NCBI GenBank assembly: GCA_003140665.1
Contig: PLKS01000133.1
Coordinates: 11,003 to 47,514 of the forward strand
Direction: 5' to 3'
Source of the DNA: Opitutaceae bacterium
GTDB taxonomy: Bacteria; Verrucomicrobiota; Verrucomicrobiia; Opitutales; Opitutaceae
Length of the DNA: 36,512 nt
Made by a program: the position numbers and the translations under genes. Under the pieces are notes generated by a model. The model was not told the origin of the DNA. It did no database searches and saw only the letters and a program-made list of their open reading frames with translations. Positions 23,126 to 31,978 of this stretch are shown one piece after another. Numbering within the stretch: position 1 is the first letter of the stretch; every line of letters begins with the position of its first letter.

Positions 23126-25822
23126 TCACTTCGGACGCGCGATATCCTGCGACGCGGGAATGGCCCCCTGCTCCTCCTGGCGGCGTGCAATGCCGAGGTT
23201 CTTGCGAGCCTCCGCGTATTCCGGATCAATCTTGAGCGCCATCTCGAACTGGGCCGCGGCCTCGTCCGCCCTCCCGCCCTCGATGAGGGCTATGCCAAGA
23301 TTGTTGTGGGTCCGGGCGTCGCCGGGCTCGATGCCCAATGCCCTCCTGTAGTCGGCAACGGCCTCCGCCGGTCGCCCCCGCTTCAACGAGAAGTTGCCGA
23401 GGTTTATGAGGGCGCCGGCGAATTCCGGATCGATCGCCAATGCCCTTTGGTAATGGACGACCGCCTCGTCCGACCGTCCCTCCTGCATGAGGACGGCTCC
23501 AAGGTCGCTCTCCACGCGCGCATTCCTGGGCTCGAGTTCCAGGACCCTTTGAAACTGGATCGCGGCCTCTCCCAGCCGCCCCTTCTGCGCAAGGGCGCCG
23601 GCAAGGTTGTCGTGGGCCTCGGCGAAGTCCGCGCTGATTTCCACCGTCCTCTGGAACTGGGCGATGGCGTCGTCCACCCGCCCGAGCTGCAGGAGCGCGT
23701 TCCCCAGGTTGAAATGCGCCTCGGCGTAGTCGCCGTTTATCTCCAGCGCCTTTTGGAAATGGGCGACCGCCTCGTCCATCGTTCCCCTCTTCAGCAGCGC
23801 GTTGCCCAGGTTGTTGTGGGCCTCGGCAAAGCCCGGCCGAATTTCCAGCGCCCTCTTGAAATGGGCGATGGACCCGTCGACCTTCCCCTCGCCCATGAGC
23901 GCATTGGCCAGGTTGAAATGCGCATCCGCATAGGCCCCGTCGATCTCCAGGGCCCTCTCAAACTGGACGACCGCCCCTTCCAGCAGGTGCTCGTGCATCA
24001 GCGCCAGCCCGAGGCTGTTGTGGGTCTCGGCGTCGCCGGGCGTCAGGTCCGCGGCGATCCGGAGCTGGGAAATCGCATCGTCGCCCCGCCCCTCCTGGCG
24101 GAAGGCCGCCGCGAGGTTCTCGTGGGCGAGCGCGTTGTTCGGCTCGATCTTCAGCGCCTCTCGAAACTGCCCGGCCGCATCATCCGCCTGCTGCTTTCGC
24201 AGGAGCGCGGCGCCGAGGTTGATGTGGGTCTCGGCCTTCATGGGCGCGATCCCCAACGCCCTTTGGAACTGAAGGATGGCCCGGTCGACCCTCCCCTGGC
24301 GCAGCATTGCGACACCGAGCTCGTTGAGCGCTCCGACATCGTCGGGTTCGATTTCCAGGGCCTTTCTGAATTGCTCCGCGGCCTGGTCGACACGGCCCTC
24401 GTTCAGGAGGACTCCGCCCAGATTCTCGAAGGCCATCCAGCATTCCGGATTCCTTGCAATCGTCGTCCGCCAGAGCGTCTCCGCATCGGCATACATCGCG
24501 CTTTGCCGCGACGTCAGCCACGAGAGGCCGGCCACCACGCAGGCGGCCGCAACCATTCCGGCGATGCGCCCGGTCCGCGAAAGGCGGCCCGCGGCGATTG
24601 CGAGCGCCGCTGCCGTGCCGGAAACGACGACGGCAGCCGCGAGGTATTGGAAATGGTCGGCGACGTACGAGTAGACGAAGGGATAGACGTTGACGAAGCC
24701 AAGGGCTGGAAAAAGCGTGCCCGCAAACAGCAACGCGCACGCCAGGGGGCCCCGGGCGCGCCTGCGGAGGGCATACAGGGCCGCCAGCGCGGCGGCGGCC
24801 GACGCCGGAAAGAGGTATTGCCAGACCGCCCGGGAATCCACGCCCCAGCGCGGGTAGATGAAAGCCAGGTCGACCGGCCAGAAGATCTTTCCCAGGTAGA
24901 ACCAGAGGGCCCGCCCGGCGATGAGGAAGCGGTCTGCAAGGCCCAGGTCGAAGGCCTTGCCGCTCGCGCCGATGTACGTCCTTTCCACCCAGGCCGTAAC
25001 GGCGCCGGCTGCGGCGCCCAGGCAAAGCCATGGAGCAAGGGGCCGGACGTCGCCTTTCCAGGACAGCCGTCCGCGCTTCCACCAGAGAATGACAAGGAGC
25101 GCGGCGGGAAGCGTGGCTGCGACGCTCTTCGTCGCGAGCGCCATGCCGAAAAGGCCCAGGCCGAGCACGTACCACAAGGCATGGCGCTCCCGGTCGAATC
25201 GGAGATAGGCCAGCGCAGCCGTCAGATAGAAGACTCCCGAAAGGGTGTTTTTCTGCTCGGAGATCCAGGCGACGGACTCGACGCAGACGGGGTGAACCGC
25301 GAATGCCGATGCGGCAAGGAGCGCCCCGGGCGTGGTCAGGCGCCGCAGAAGGCGGTAGAGGAGCCACGCTACGGCCGCGTGCAAGAGGACGTTGGCCAGG
25401 TGATATCCAAGCGCCGAATCGGCCCACAACCTGTACTCCAGCCAAAAGGCGGTGTGCAGGAGCGGATAATACTGCTGTGTCGCGCCGGGCTCGAACCAGA
25501 TCCTCCAGAGGCCGCCGATCGGGCGCAGGTCCGCGCGGGTCACGTGACCGTTGTCGTCCCATATGAAACCGGCGTGCCACACCGGCCAGTACGCGGTGAG
25601 TGTCAGCGCCAGCAACAACAGGCCGACGAGCCACTCCCTGCGCGCAGGATGCCAGCCGGATTCCGGCGCGCCGCCGCGCGATGCGGGCGGCCCGTCGGCT
25701 AGCGGCCGCCCAATCGTCGAGGCCCCCGGCTCCTCCGTCCCCGGCGCCCCCGAGGCGGCCGAAGGCCGGCACGGGCCTGTGGGCTTGGGACCGGCCGCCT
25801 TTTTTTCCGGCTTCCGCGTCAT
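23126..25822 (-). CDS. TMTC-like multi-pass glycosyltransferase with 12 TPR repeats
   Basis: The 898-residue protein has two halves. Residues about 60-455 form a GT-C type membrane domain with about ten segments and an Asp-Asp motif (AGFIWDDNGHV, about residues 89-90) in the first external loop. The layout resembles protein O-mannosyltransferases and eukaryotic TMTC proteins. From about 459 to the end there are 12 consecutive 34-residue TPRs (consensus AEAHxNLGNALLxxGRxDEAIAQFQRALEI) and a partial thirteenth. Such fusions are frequent in Verrucomicrobia and Planctomycetes; substrate and donor are unknown. The chosen ATG gives MTRKPEKK; in-frame starts at 25852 (ATG) and 25870 (TTG) are alternatives, none with a good ribosome site. 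It converges on the frameshifted glycosidase with a 32-bp gap. Confidence 0.8.
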   Translation of the reverse strand: MTRKPEKKAAGPKPTGPCRPSAASGAPGTEEPGASTIGRPLADGPPASRGGAPESGWHPARREWLVGLLLLALTLTAYWPVWHAGFIWDDNGHVTRADLRPIGGLWRIWFEPGATQQYYPLLHTAFWLEYRLWADSALGYHLANVLLHAAVAWLLYRLLRRLTTPGALLAASAFAVHPVCVESVAWISEQKNTLSGVFYLTAALAYLRFDRERHALWYVLGLGLFGMALATKSVAATLPAALLVILWWKRGRLSWKGDVRPLAPWLCLGAAAGAVTAWVERTYIGASGKAFDLGLADRFLIAGRALWFYLGKIFWPVDLAFIYPRWGVDSRAVWQYLFPASAAAALAALYALRRRARGPLACALLFAGTLFPALGFVNVYPFVYSYVADHFQYLAAAVVVSGTAAALAIAAGRLSRTGRIAGMVAAACVVAGLSWLTSRQSAMYADAETLWRTTIARNPECWMAFENLGGVLLNEGRVDQAAEQFRKALEIEPDDVGALNELGVAMLRQGRVDRAILQFQRALGIAPMKAETHINLGAALLRKQQADDAAGQFREALKIEPNNALAHENLAAAFRQEGRGDDAISQLRIAADLTPGDAETHNSLGLALMHEHLLEGAVVQFERALEIDGAYADAHFNLANALMGEGKVDGSIAHFKRALEIRPGFAEAHNNLGNALLKRGTMDEAVAHFQKALEINGDYAEAHFNLGNALLQLGRVDDAIAQFQRTVEISADFAEAHDNLAGALAQKGRLGEAAIQFQRVLELEPRNARVESDLGAVLMQEGRSDEAVVHYQRALAIDPEFAGALINLGNFSLKRGRPAEAVADYRRALGIEPGDARTHNNLGIALIEGGRADEAAAQFEMALKIDPEYAEARKNLGIARRQEEQGAIPASQDIARPK

Positions 25823-26172
25823 ACGACTGCCATCATAATAGCCCACTTTCATGGTCGCAGGTAACGTCAAAAAAAGGCCGTCTTGCCTGGGCTGCCCCTC
25901 GTGGGATCCAAGGATTTCCCGGCCGCATCTCGATTTCCTAAGTTGTTGTTAATAAATATACAAGCCATCCACATGTTTTTGCCGAAATTAAGACTGCCTC
26001 AAAAGGGCACAATCGCATCCACCGAATGTCTAGCCGCTTTCGTCCGTTCTTTTTCCCGACTTCGTCCGTCCAGTCCAGAAGGGTCGCCTTCGAAGCCAGG
26101 TCCCCCGGTCCAGGTTCGGACGGCAGCCTTCAGGTTGACGTCGAATCAAATGCCAGCGTCTTGATAGCGCAG
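25823..26172. promoter_or_regulatory. 350-bp divergent intergenic region with an AT-rich core
   Basis: This is the most AT-rich stretch of the window, with its core at about 25935-25985 (TTGTTGTTAATAAATATACA). It lies between the divergent TMTC-like and NHL genes, so promoters for both are expected. The frame downstream is open from 26026, but its translation before 26173 (FRPFFFPTSSVQSRRV...) has no protein-family character. Confidence 0.45.
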
Positions 26173-28410
26173 ATGCGAAGAACAAAAACACACATGCCTC
26201 TCCATTCTCCCTCAGCGCGCCCGGCTGGAATTGTCTCGCTGTGTCTCGCGCTGTCGCTGGGCCTGGCTCCGCCGCTTCTCGCGCAAAGCAACTATGCCAC
26301 GCCCTATGCATTCACCGTCCTGGCGGGAACGCCGGGCAGCCCCGGCAGCTCGGACGGGACAGGCGCGGCAGCGGGGTTCGACCAGCCCTACGGCCTGGCG
26401 CTGGACTCGAGCGGAAACGTATTTGTCGCGGACAAGTCGAATGAGTTGATCCGGATGATCACCCCGGCGGGCGTCGTGACGACCGTGGCCGGCTTGGCAG
26501 GCAACCAGGGCACCACGGACGGGACGGGTTCCGACGCGCGTTTTGACGAGCCCGCCGGCCTGACCGTCGGCAGCGGGGGCGACATCTATGTCGCCGATAC
26601 CGGCAACAACACGATTCGGAAGATCGCATCCGGAGGGGTCGTGTCGACGCTCGCGGGATCGGCGGGAAGGAGCGGCACCGTAAACGGGACGGGCACCGCC
26701 GCGCTCTTCAACGAGCCCTACGGCGTGGCCATCGACAGCAGCGGAAACCTGTATGTCTCGGAGTTGGGCAATGACTCGATCCGGGAAGTCACCCAGGGAG
26801 GGGTGGTGACAACCTTCGCGGGAACCGTGGGCAGCCCCGGCAGCGTGAACGGAACCGGGGGCGGCGCCACGTTCGACCAGCCCACGGGCATCGCGATAGA
26901 CGGGAGCGGCAACCTGTACGTGGCGGATGCCGGCAACGACATGATCCGGAAGATCACCTCGGCCGGGGTGGTGACCACCCTCGCAGGCTCGCCACACAGT
27001 GCCGGCAGTGCGGACGGGACGGGCGCCGCGGCTCAATTCAACGGCCCCCGCGGCGTGGCGGTGGACTCGTCCGGCAACGTGTATGTCGCGGACACCCAAA
27101 ACTGCACGGTCCGGAAGATCACGCCGGCGGGCGTGGTGACGACCATTGCGGGCACGCCGGGCGACTTCGCAAATGAGCCGGGCACGGGCCCCGCAGCCAT
27201 GTTCGACGTTCCCGCCGGCCTGGCTGTGAATTCAGCCGGCATCGTGTACGTCTCGAGCGCGCTTGCCTACGCGATAGACCAGGGCTCGGCGGCAACGATT
27301 CCCACGACGGCCGCGCCGGCGATCACCCAGCAGCCAAGCGCCCAGACGATATCGAGCGGAAGCACCGTTGTGTTCCAGGTGCTGGCGACCGGCCTTCCAG
27401 CGCCGACCTACCAGTGGTTTTTCAACGGCAACGCGCTCGCTGCCGGCGCCGGAATCTCCGGCGTCACCGGCCCCGTGCTTGTCATCAACGGCGCAACGCA
27501 GGAAAACGCAGGCAGCTATTACTGCGTTGCAAGCAACTCCACCGGGTCCGCCCAGAGCGGCCCGGCGACGCTTTCGGTGAGCGCTACGACCGACATCGGC
27601 CGGCTCGTGAACATATCGTGCCGCGCGCAGGTCGGCACGGGAAACAGCATCCTGATCGCCGGATTTGCCGTCGGCGGGGCGGGAACCTCGGGCTCTGAAC
27701 CGCTCCTGGTCCGCGCGTCGGGACCGGCGCTGCAAGCCTTCAATGTCACCGGCACGCTTCCCGATCCGCAGCTCCAGATCTTCTCGGGCTCCGTCTTGCT
27801 TGGGATGAACGCCGGCTGGGGCGGCAGCGCCGCGATCGCCACGGCGGCGGCCGACGTGGGCGCATTCGAATGGACGAACCCGTCCAGCCACGACTCTGCG
27901 CTCCTCCAGAGCTTGGCCGCCGGCCCCTATACGGCCCAGGTCTCGGGGCAAAGCGGCGACACGGGAGTCGCGCTGGCCGAGGTCTACGATGCCACGCTCT
28001 CGTATGTGCCCGCCAGCCCGCGGCTCGTGAATATCTCGGCGCGCGTGCAGGTCGGCACGGGAGGCAACATCCTCATCGCCGGCTTCGTTGTCGGCGGCTC
28101 GACTTCGAGGTCGGTCCTTATCCGCGCATCCGGGCCGGCCCTCGCGCCCTTTGGCGTCACCGGTACCCTTTCCGATCCGGAGCTCCAGCTGTATTCCGGG
28201 AGCACGCTGCTCGGGATGAATGCGGGCTGGGGTGGAAGCACCGAGATCGCGAACGCGGCCGCATCCGTGGGAGCTTTTGCATGGACGAGCGCCACGAGCG
28301 CCGACTCGGCCCTTCTCGTGACCCTCCCGCCCGGTGCCTATACGGCCCAGGTTTCAGGGTCCAGCGGCGACAGCGGCGTCGCGCTCGTCGAGGTCTACGA
28401 GGTACCGTAG
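26173..28410 (+). CDS. secreted NHL-propeller / Ig-like protein with two C-terminal verrucomicrobial repeats
   Basis: With the ATG at 26173 the product has 745 residues and a signal peptide ending LAPPLLAQS; the ATG at 26194 is equally possible. Six NHL blades follow (about 45-375), each like YGVAIDSSGNLYVSELGNDSIREVT...VVTTFAG, enough for one propeller. Residues about 380-475 form an Ig-like domain with the W...YYC pattern (YQWFFNG ... GSYYCVASNS). Two 140-residue repeats end the protein (about 477 and 617 onward), each starting RLVNIS.RAQVGTG and containing LLGMNAGWGGS and YTAQVSG..GD.GVALAEVY. This C-terminal module is common on secreted verrucomicrobial proteins; its role is not known to me. 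A surface-exposed binding protein is the best guess. Confidence 0.85.
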   Translation: MRRTKTHMPLHSPSARPAGIVSLCLALSLGLAPPLLAQSNYATPYAFTVLAGTPGSPGSSDGTGAAAGFDQPYGLALDSSGNVFVADKSNELIRMITPAGVVTTVAGLAGNQGTTDGTGSDARFDEPAGLTVGSGGDIYVADTGNNTIRKIASGGVVSTLAGSAGRSGTVNGTGTAALFNEPYGVAIDSSGNLYVSELGNDSIREVTQGGVVTTFAGTVGSPGSVNGTGGGATFDQPTGIAIDGSGNLYVADAGNDMIRKITSAGVVTTLAGSPHSAGSADGTGAAAQFNGPRGVAVDSSGNVYVADTQNCTVRKITPAGVVTTIAGTPGDFANEPGTGPAAMFDVPAGLAVNSAGIVYVSSALAYAIDQGSAATIPTTAAPAITQQPSAQTISSGSTVVFQVLATGLPAPTYQWFFNGNALAAGAGISGVTGPVLVINGATQENAGSYYCVASNSTGSAQSGPATLSVSATTDIGRLVNISCRAQVGTGNSILIAGFAVGGAGTSGSEPLLVRASGPALQAFNVTGTLPDPQLQIFSGSVLLGMNAGWGGSAAIATAAADVGAFEWTNPSSHDSALLQSLAAGPYTAQVSGQSGDTGVALAEVYDATLSYVPASPRLVNISARVQVGTGGNILIAGFVVGGSTSRSVLIRASGPALAPFGVTGTLSDPELQLYSGSTLLGMNAGWGGSTEIANAAASVGAFAWTSATSADSALLVTLPPGAYTAQVSGSSGDSGVALVEVYEVP
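27601..28410 (+). repeat. tandem pair of ~420-bp repeats encoding the C-terminal module
   Basis: The units begin at 27601 and 28021, both with CGGCTCGTGAA and then CGCGCAGGTCGGCACGGG or a close variant. They encode two copies of the RLVNIS...VGTG module at the end of the NHL protein. Confidence 0.8.
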
Positions 28411-28421
28411 CACGCGCGCTT

Positions 28422-28437
28422 GCCCTGCCCGCAGGGC
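28422..28437. terminator. hairpin after the NHL gene
   Basis: GCCCTG-CCCG-CAGGGC forms a 6-bp GC stem with a four-base loop 11 bases after the TAG of the NHL gene. No T-run follows, so it is only a candidate terminator. Confidence 0.35.
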
Positions 28438-28502
28438 GCGGGCATGCGACGGTGCCGGAGCGCCTGTTGACAGGGAGCTCGGAACCTCCAAGTAAGGGAC
28501 AT

Positions 28503-28937
28503 ATGATGTCCTTTGCCCTGCGCATCTCGGTCTTGGCGCTGACGATCGGAAGCTGCCTGGCGGAGGACCTGGCCCTTCCGAGGAACACGGTGATGCGGTC
28601 CGACCGAAGCCTCGTCTCACTAAAGGCGGGAACCGTGGTCGAGATCCTGGATAGGGGCTACACGACGAGCTCGATCCGCTACAAGGGCCAGACCGGGACC
28701 ATTCCGACCAGCAGCCTGGCAGCCGTGGCGAGTCCCCCCGTCGCGGCCTCCCTCGCGGCAAAACCCGGTTTCACGGCTGCAAAGGCCACGCCCTCCACCC
28801 CAAATTCGCTCGTTGTCGACCATCCCCAGAGCCTTTACGGCAACCTCGTGAAGAAGGCGCAGGCGAGCGTGGCAAAGCACGATGACAATCTCGTCAAGCC
28901 GGCAAACGATGCAATGGATGATCCTCCATCGAAGTAA
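28503..28937 (+). CDS. small secreted protein with SH3-like domain
   Basis: The 144-residue protein begins with a signal peptide (MMSFALRISVLALTIGSCLAED). Residues about 28-70 look like a bacterial SH3 fold: NTVMRSDRSLVSLKAGTVVE followed by ILDRGYTTSSIRYKGQTGTIP. The remainder is low in complexity, rich in Ala, Pro, Ser and Lys, with no recognised domain. SH3-like domains often bind peptidoglycan or proteins, so a periplasmic role is likely, but no enzyme partner is adjacent. AAGGGA lies about seven bases before the ATG; a second ATG follows immediately. The frame is also open upstream as an overlap of the NHL gene, which I regard as a shadow. It lies 92 bp after the NHL gene and 56 bp before the fucosidase. 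Confidence 0.65.
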   Translation: MMSFALRISVLALTIGSCLAEDLALPRNTVMRSDRSLVSLKAGTVVEILDRGYTTSSIRYKGQTGTIPTSSLAAVASPPVAASLAAKPGFTAAKATPSTPNSLVVDHPQSLYGNLVKKAQASVAKHDDNLVKPANDAMDDPPSK

Positions 28938-28993
28938 CGACGCGTGCCGCGCCCTCGGCGCCCCTTCGCGCGGGGAAGCCGTACGCCTGCCCT

Positions 28994-30052
28994 TTGAATC
29001 CTAGCACGCGCATTGTACTACCCCTCTGGGCGGCCATCGTCGCCGCTTCCCCTCTCGCAAGATGCTCATTCGCCGAGGAAGCCTCGGCAACGCAGACGGC
29101 CGCAAACCCGCTGAGCCGGCAGCAGCTTGACTTCATGAAGTGGCGCTTCGGCATGTTCATCCACTTCAACCTCGGCACGTTTGCGGACCTTGACTGGGCC
29201 GGCGGCTATGAGGACCCGGCTCTCTTCAACCCGGCGAATCTGGACTGCGGGCAATGGGCCGACGCGGCCAAGGAGGCTGGAATGACCTACCTGGTCCTGA
29301 CCGTGAAGCATACCGAGGGCATCGCCCTCTATCCCAGCGCGTGGACGACGCATGACATCACGCTGTTCAAGAACTTCCGGAACGGAAAGGGGGACATCGT
29401 GCGCGAGTTCGTCGACGCGTGCCGGTCGCGCGGGCTCAAGGTCGGGCTCTACTACTGCTTTCCGGGCGACTATTCGGATGAGGCGCACAGGAACGCGCCG
29501 CCCCCGGGGATGCCGAACCTCCATGGACTGCCGCCGGAGGCGGCGGCCGACTACGCGGGTTTCGTCAGGAGGCAGTTGGCCGAGCTGCTGACAAACTATG
29601 GGCCAATCGACCTCCTGTGGATCGACGCGTTCGACAACAAGTACACCGGAAAACAGTGGCCGGATATCCTCGCCTACATCAGGTCCCTTCAGCCGCATTG
29701 CATCGTGCTGGGCAACAATGCGCAGAACCTGCGCGATTCCGACGTGCTGAGCAACGAGTTCCCCTGGAAGGGCGGACTCCCGCCCGAGGGAAATAGGATG
29801 CCCGCGGAGGTCTGTGACACGATTCAGACGGGAGCCCGGTGGTTTTGGCGCGAGGTGAGGCAGCCGTCCGACCTGCAGTCTGCGCAGGCAGTCGTGGCGA
29901 GGCTCCGGACCTGCAACGAGCGGAATGCGAACTACCTCCTCGATGTCCCCCCCGATCGCGATGGCCTGATCTCGGGGCCCCAGCTGCAACGGTTGCGCGA
30001 AATCGGCGCACTGCTGAAGTCCACCGGCGGCATCCGGGGACCCGCATCCTAG
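28994..30052 (+). CDS. GH29 alpha-L-fucosidase (catalytic domain only)
   Basis: The 352-residue protein is a GH29 alpha-L-fucosidase. Diagnostic strings are KWRFGMFIHFNLGTF (His57), LVLTVKHTEGIALYPS and the nucleophile Asp211 in PIDLLWIDAFDN. NYLLDVPPDRDGLI near residue 315 is the usual 'N.LLN..P..DG' end of the barrel. It would release L-fucose from glycans outside the cytoplasm: the N-terminus (IVLPLWAAIVAASPLARCSFA) is a signal peptide. It lacks the C-terminal beta-sandwich of many GH29 enzymes, and the string KHTEG replaces the common KHHDG. The start is a TTG at 28994; no ATG fits the signal peptide. No other fucose gene is in the window. Confidence 0.85.
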   Translation: MNPSTRIVLPLWAAIVAASPLARCSFAEEASATQTAANPLSRQQLDFMKWRFGMFIHFNLGTFADLDWAGGYEDPALFNPANLDCGQWADAAKEAGMTYLVLTVKHTEGIALYPSAWTTHDITLFKNFRNGKGDIVREFVDACRSRGLKVGLYYCFPGDYSDEAHRNAPPPGMPNLHGLPPEAAADYAGFVRRQLAELLTNYGPIDLLWIDAFDNKYTGKQWPDILAYIRSLQPHCIVLGNNAQNLRDSDVLSNEFPWKGGLPPEGNRMPAEVCDTIQTGARWFWREVRQPSDLQSAQAVVARLRTCNERNANYLLDVPPDRDGLISGPQLQRLREIGALLKSTGGIRGPAS

Positions 30053-30353
30053 TGGAGTTCGGGTTCCACGGCTGCGGCATCCCCCAACGGGAGACACGAT
30101 TCCGGGATGGCCATCACCGGCAATCCGGCGCATCAGTTGCCGCGGTTCCCACTAGGCCCGAGTGACTTATGGCATCAACGCCCACGGCCCTGCTCGGGCG
30201 CCATCCCGACGCAGCCTTTCCACCCCATCCGCTCGGTCTCCCAAAAACGGAACCTTTGCCGCGCCCCCATCGTCATACCAATCGCATTCCAGGAAGTTGT
30301 TTTTCCCAGCGGATGAATTAGAGTAAGGAACGTCTCCAATCCCTGTCCTCCCC
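30053..30353. other. 301-bp intergenic region, no gene seen
   Basis: This stretch between the fucosidase and the next secreted protein shows no coding character and no RNA gene. A weak hairpin (GTGGA, 8-base loop, TCCAC) lies just after the fucosidase stop. The last 60 bases are more AT-rich (TGTTTTTCCCAGCGGATGAA) and may hold the promoter of the downstream gene. Confidence 0.4.
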
Positions 30354-31226
30354 ATGAAAACACCCACCTACCCCGCGCTCGGCCTAGCCGTCCTTTGCGC
30401 CGCCGGTCTTTGCACTCAAGCGAGAGCCGGCATTTTCTCCAATAACTTCAATATGCTGGTGGTTGCCGAGCAGCTGGCCGCACCGGCGCAGCAAGACAAT
30501 CCCAGCTCCTACGTCGCCATTGACGGCGGATACATCGAGGCGGGTGACTCCCTCGCCGGCGACACGCCGCCCACCGCCGACCAGATCCGGCAGGATTTGC
30601 AGGCAGCCCTTTCAGAGCACAGCTTTCAGGCGGCCCAGGGTACGCCCTCCGTCGTGCTGGCCTACTATTGGGGCATCCTCAGGGTCGACCATCGCCAGAT
30701 CAAGGTGCCCTATGGGATTAAATCCAACCTGATGGCGCGAATCGAGCTCGTCAGCACCGTGAAGCTTGGCGAGGAAGTGGAGAACCACATCCTCCTCCGC
30801 GAGAAGGGAAGCGGGACGAATGAGGATGTCTCATCGCCCGTGATCCTCGCCGGCTCGCTGGAAACCGTCCAGCAGGATGCGCGGATGCCGCGGATGTTCA
30901 TCGTCGTCTCGGCGTATGACTATCAGGCACTCGTGCACCGCGAAGCGAAGGTTCTGTGGAGGGTGAAGCTGAGTGCCCTGGACACGAGCGGGGAGATGCG
31001 GGAGGTTCTTCCCGCCCTCATCGCCGGCGGGGCCCCGTATTTCGGAAAAAACCTCACCGACCTGAGGGACGTCGAGGTCTCGCTTTCAACGGGTTCGCAG
31101 GCCACCTTGGTTGGCGCCAGTGCGCGGCCCACGCTTGAATCCCTCCAGCTCGACAAGCAATTCGTCGGCAGCCTCCTGAGACAGGAGCGCGGAAAGATCT
31201 CCGGGCTTGGCGCGTACGACGAGTGA
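30354..31226 (+). CDS. secreted protein of unknown function
   Basis: I do not recognise this 290-residue protein. It starts with a signal peptide (YPALGLAVLCAAGLCTQARA-GI). The mature part has no Cys and no repeats. It contains the segments VLAYYWGILRVDHRQIK, RMFIVVSAYDYQALVHREAKVLW and TLESLQLDKQFVGSLLRQERG. The pattern, with a short helical segment (TADQIRQDLQAALSEHSFQAA) followed by alternating strands and a 'vsAYDy...vLWR' strand, recalls periplasmic DUF-type proteins of outer-membrane-associated complexes, but no family can be named. The next gene, also a small secreted unknown, starts 70 bp downstream on the same strand, so the two may work together. Confidence 0.7.
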   Translation: MKTPTYPALGLAVLCAAGLCTQARAGIFSNNFNMLVVAEQLAAPAQQDNPSSYVAIDGGYIEAGDSLAGDTPPTADQIRQDLQAALSEHSFQAAQGTPSVVLAYYWGILRVDHRQIKVPYGIKSNLMARIELVSTVKLGEEVENHILLREKGSGTNEDVSSPVILAGSLETVQQDARMPRMFIVVSAYDYQALVHREAKVLWRVKLSALDTSGEMREVLPALIAGGAPYFGKNLTDLRDVEVSLSTGSQATLVGASARPTLESLQLDKQFVGSLLRQERGKISGLGAYDE

Positions 31227-31296
31227 GGTCGTCGCGCCGTCCCCGAGGACGCTGCGCGGGCGCCGCGGGTGCGCCCGCCGAAGGCCCGTTGCATCC

Positions 31297-31878
31297 ATGA
31301 AGAGACTCCTTTTCGCCGCCCTTCTGCTCTCCGGCGCGAGCCTGCCGGCGCAGCAAATCGTGGTGTTTGGCGAAAAGGACATCCTCGACGTTGGCTCCAG
31401 TGCGGCCAACCAGGGGCCCAGGGAGCCCGACCGGATGGCATTCCTCGAGGACTACAGGAGCGATCTCGCCCGCAAGGCGCCGTTTGAGGAGGCCATGGAC
31501 CTGGTGAGCCCACCGGCCTGGGGGAAGACGGTCCATGCCGCCACCGGCGGCCGGATTCAGTTCCGGCCATCGTTCGCCCGCGGTTTCGCCTGCCACCTCA
31601 CCCTCGAGAATCTCGTGCCCGATCACGATTACATCCTGACGCTCAATGGTAATCCGGCGAGGGCGGGCAACAGCCTGCTCCTCACGCCTGTGCCGTCCAA
31701 CGAGCAGGAAAGGTACTACGACTTCCTCATCGTCAGGACCGACGCCAAGGGCCGGTACGACTCGGGCCTGGGGATCTACCTCAAGCCGGGCGAATACGAC
31801 GTCCGCTGCTACGTCAAGGACACCGCCGATTTCAAGATCGTGCTCTACCGGGACTTCTTCAAGTTCACCGTTCGGTAG
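31297..31878 (+). CDS. small secreted protein of unknown function
   Basis: This 193-residue protein is not recognised. Residues 1-18 (MKRLLFAALLLSGASLPA) are a signal peptide. The mature part has a polar start (QQIVVFGEKDILDVGSSAAN), then a region predicted by eye to be a beta-sandwich: HLTLENLVPDHDYILTLNG, YDFLIVRTDAKGRYDSG, LGIYLKPGEYDVRCYVKDT and YRDFFKFTV. This resembles carbohydrate-binding or transthyretin-like folds, with GIYLKPGEYDVRCYVKD the most telling strand pair, but no family is assigned. The ATG at 31297 is chosen because it starts the signal peptide; the frame is open from 31207. A palindrome at 31953-31978 lies between this gene and the converging regulator gene. Confidence 0.7.
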   Translation: MKRLLFAALLLSGASLPAQQIVVFGEKDILDVGSSAANQGPREPDRMAFLEDYRSDLARKAPFEEAMDLVSPPAWGKTVHAATGGRIQFRPSFARGFACHLTLENLVPDHDYILTLNGNPARAGNSLLLTPVPSNEQERYYDFLIVRTDAKGRYDSGLGIYLKPGEYDVRCYVKDTADFKIVLYRDFFKFTVR

Positions 31879-31952
31879 GTATCGGCTGCTGGAATCGCCC
31901 GAACGCCCATCGACCCCAGAGGCCGGGGATGCCCGCGGACGCGCGGTGGCAA

Positions 31953-31978
31953 CGCGGGCGAGGCATGCCTCGCCCGCG
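31953..31978. repeat. 26-bp perfect palindrome between convergent genes
   Basis: The arm CGCGGGCGAGGCA is followed directly by its reverse complement. It lies in the 184-bp gap between the small secreted protein gene and the converging mntR gene. It could be a bidirectional terminator without T-run, or one copy of a dispersed palindromic element. The rest of the gap shows no gene. Confidence 0.6.
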
